Below, piece after piece: positions 12,333 through 13,506 of a stretch of 13,506 nt of DNA (positions within the stretch are counted from its first letter, which is position 1; each line of letters starts with the position of its first letter). The stretch is taken from NCBI GenBank assembly GCA_919901855.1, contig CAKKQC010000070.1, forward strand, positions 1 through 13,506. The letters are read 5' to 3'. The translations under genes were made by a program, and so were the position numbers. The notes beneath the pieces are model-generated. The model was not told where the DNA came from. It worked only from the letters and a program-made list of their open reading frames with translations, and did no database searches. This DNA is from a bacterium. Lineage in GTDB: Bacteria; Oederibacteriota; CAKKQC01.

Positions 12333-12360
12333 TTACCCGCTCCTTCGGGTAATCTTACCC
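12333..12360 (-). promoter_or_regulatory. Alternating inverted repeats around the ribosome-binding site of ATPase 4
   Basis: In mRNA sense the order is GGGTAA (12360-12355), GA, TTACCC (12352-12347), then GAAGGAGC, then GGGTAA (12338-12333), then ATG. The middle TTACCC can pair with either GGGTAA. Pairing with the second puts the AAGGAG site in an 8-base loop; pairing with the first leaves it free. It could equally be a DNA operator with three half-sites. Confidence 0.45.
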
Positions 12361-12422
12361 CATGCCTCCCTGCCCCGCAAGCAGACTCCCTCCCCCAGCC
12401 GGGAATCCCCACGCGCAGCCAT
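12333..12422 (-). CDS. Putative 29-residue leader ORF upstream of ATPase 4
   Basis: An ATG at 12422, ten bases after a strong AAGGAGG (12433-12439), opens 29 codons (MAARGDSRLGEGVCLRGREA, then WGKITRRSG). The TAA at 12335-12333 is immediately followed by the ATG of ATPase 4. The last third of the ORF contains the inverted repeats that can hide or free the ATPase ribosome-binding site, so its translation would influence that structure. The peptide is basic and has no recognised family. Without expression data it could be chance, but the ribosome-binding site plus stop-start junction is more than expected at random. Apart from this ORF, the gap 12333-12520 shows no gene. Confidence 0.35.
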   Translation of the reverse strand: MAARGDSRLGEGVCLRGREAWGKITRRSG

Positions 12423-12520
12423 GATATTCCCGCCTCCTTCACATAGGGATGCGTCCCGGTGTTCACGATGGGACGATTTTCGCACCGCCAGCCCCTCTCC
12501 GCCGGGTCATTGCTGATCCG

Positions 12521-13506
12521 TCAGCCCGGCAGGATGGGACTCCCGGGCCTCAACCCGGCCAGGAACTCCCCGCAGGGGATGCAGGGAATACCACCGATCC
12601 TGAGACGGGTCGACCCCCGGTACAGGAGGCAGGGCTTCGCCGCCGGGTAGTCCTCGAGGAACGCGCGCAGGGACGTGAGGTCCTTCGCCCGCACGTTCCG
12701 CGCATGCTTCACTTCGATCGCCGCGAACGCACGGTCGCCGTACACGACGAAGTCCACCTCCGACCCTGACTTGGTCCGCCAGTAGCCCAGCGTATGATCC
12801 CCGCCCGAATAGGCGATCCACGCCCGCAAATGCTGGGCCACGAGCCCTTCGAGGCAGGCTCCCCCGATCTCGGCCGAAGCATCCAGGGGGCCCCGGGGGC
12901 GGATCGACCGGAACACCCCGGCGTCCGCGTAGTAGAACTTGGGGTGCCTGACCAGGATCCGCTTGGCCCGCTTGTTGAACACCTGGAGCCGGAACCCGAG
13001 GAGGAGATCCTCCAGGATGTCGAGGTACCCGTCGGCGGTCCGCCGCTCGACGCCGCACTCGCGCGCCACCTCCGACATGCTCAGCACGGACCCCTGGGAG
13101 AAGCTGATGGACTCCAGGAACCTCGAGAAATCCCCCATGTTCCGCACCAATCCCTCCGCCTGGACCTCCTCCCGCACGTAGAGCGCGGCGTAGGATCGGA
13201 GGGTCTCGGCGGGCTCGGCCGACCCCAGCACGAGCGGCAACATCCCCAGCTCGAGGCTCCGCTCCAGGTCGAACCGCGCCCCCAGCTCGGAGGCCATGAA
13301 GGGATGCATGGTCTTCAGCGCCAACCGTCCCGCCAGCAGGTTCACGCCGGTCCGTTTCAGTTTCCGCGCGCTGGACCCCGTCAGGATGAACTGGAGGGGC
13401 ACTCTCCGTTTGGCCTCGATGAGCTGATGCACCACGTTCAGCAAGTCGGGTACCCGCTGGATCTCGTCGATCACGACCTGCCTGACCTCGGGCCGGCCAT
13501 CCACGG
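12521..13506 (-). CDS. AAA_14/DUF4143 ATP-binding protein (ATPase 5), 5' end beyond the window
   Basis: The visible 327 residues cover Walker B (RQVVIDEIQRVPDL), the sensor (FILTGSSARKLKR), the conserved linker MHPFMASELG, a helical middle with a winged-helix-like VLSMSEVARECGVERRTADG, and YWRTKSGSEVDFVV with AIEVKHA. That is a complete C-terminal PD-(D/E)XK-like motif set. The Walker A loop must lie beyond 13506; the ATG seen at 13504 is internal, because Walker B follows it within ~10 residues. The expected full length is ~380-400 residues. The TGA is at 12521. It is the first of two consecutive minus-strand ATPases, but ATPase 4 has its own leader, so co-transcription is possible and coupling is not. 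Confidence 0.88.
   Translation of the reverse strand, partial: VDGRPEVRQVVIDEIQRVPDLLNVVHQLIEAKRRVPLQFILTGSSARKLKRTGVNLLAGRLALKTMHPFMASELGARFDLERSLELGMLPLVLGSAEPAETLRSYAALYVREEVQAEGLVRNMGDFSRFLESISFSQGSVLSMSEVARECGVERRTADGYLDILEDLLLGFRLQVFNKRAKRILVRHPKFYYADAGVFRSIRPRGPLDASAEIGGACLEGLVAQHLRAWIAYSGGDHTLGYWRTKSGSEVDFVVYGDRAFAAIEVKHARNVRAKDLTSLRAFLEDYPAAKPCLLYRGSTRLRIGGIPCIPCGEFLAGLRPGSPILPG

Noticed and set aside
12455-12490. GGGACGATTTTCGCACC segment resembling ends linked to REP-associated transposases
   Set aside because: Only a short partial resemblance to the 28-mer repeats, a single copy, and no transposase in the window.
1-13506. CRISPR array, tRNA/rRNA genes, insertion-sequence transposase or integrase
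   Set aside because: No regularly spaced repeats, no cloverleaf or rRNA sequence recognised, and no frame with transposase or recombinase motifs on either strand.

Overview
The window is GC-rich bacterial DNA with no phylogenetic marker gene (no rRNA, tRNA or ribosomal protein), so the host cannot be named. It has strong codon bias towards G/C, GTG starts, 4-base gene overlaps and several promoters whose -10 box lies only 6-10 bases from the start codon. It reads as an accessory island of toxin-antitoxin (TA) type genes and their wreckage. Almost all intact genes are on the minus strand.

Layout from 1 to 13506: (1) 1-941, minus: an AbiEi antitoxin followed by an AbiEii toxin that appears to have lost its nucleotidyltransferase half. 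(2) 976-1434: a C-terminal fragment of a DUF4038-type glycosidase bracketed by two copies of a 28-base repeat. (3) 1469-1725, plus: an intact DUF433 antitoxin and the first ~17 codons of its DUF5615 toxin partner. (4) 1819-3585, minus: a second AbiEi-AbiEii pair with a translationally coupled, frameshifted small membrane protein. (5) 3783-4067, plus: a promoter with a perfect 14-bp palindrome leading into only the C-terminal domain of a DUF4143 ATPase. (6) 4446-7104, minus: two AAA_14/DUF4143 ATPases. (7) 7554-9402, minus: a third AbiEi-AbiEii pair with a coupled 56-codon ORF of unknown function. (8) 9705-10907, minus: a near twin (about 90% by eye) of the 5902-7104 ATPase. (9) 11130-12332, minus: a fourth ATPase preceded by a 29-codon leader ORF. 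(10) 12521-13506, minus: a fifth ATPase running off the right edge.

How it may work together. The AbiE pairs are expected to be independent addiction/phage-defence modules: AbiEi binds its own promoter through a winged helix, and AbiEii is a nucleotidyltransferase toxin. The DUF4143 ATPases combine an N-terminal AAA+ domain with a C-terminal PD-(D/E)XK-like domain. Four of the five occurrences with visible upstream DNA carry their own palindrome over or beside the promoter, as TA operons do, and #4 carries inverted repeats over its ribosome-binding site. This suggests, by inference only, that they are self-regulated accessory modules of the same ecological kind as AbiE.

The intergenic gaps hold several repeat families: REP-like 28-mers, a duplicated G-quadruplex-capable tract, GACTTCGGC repeats and a two-hairpin element with compensatory stem changes. 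These may explain how the island gains, duplicates and loses modules.
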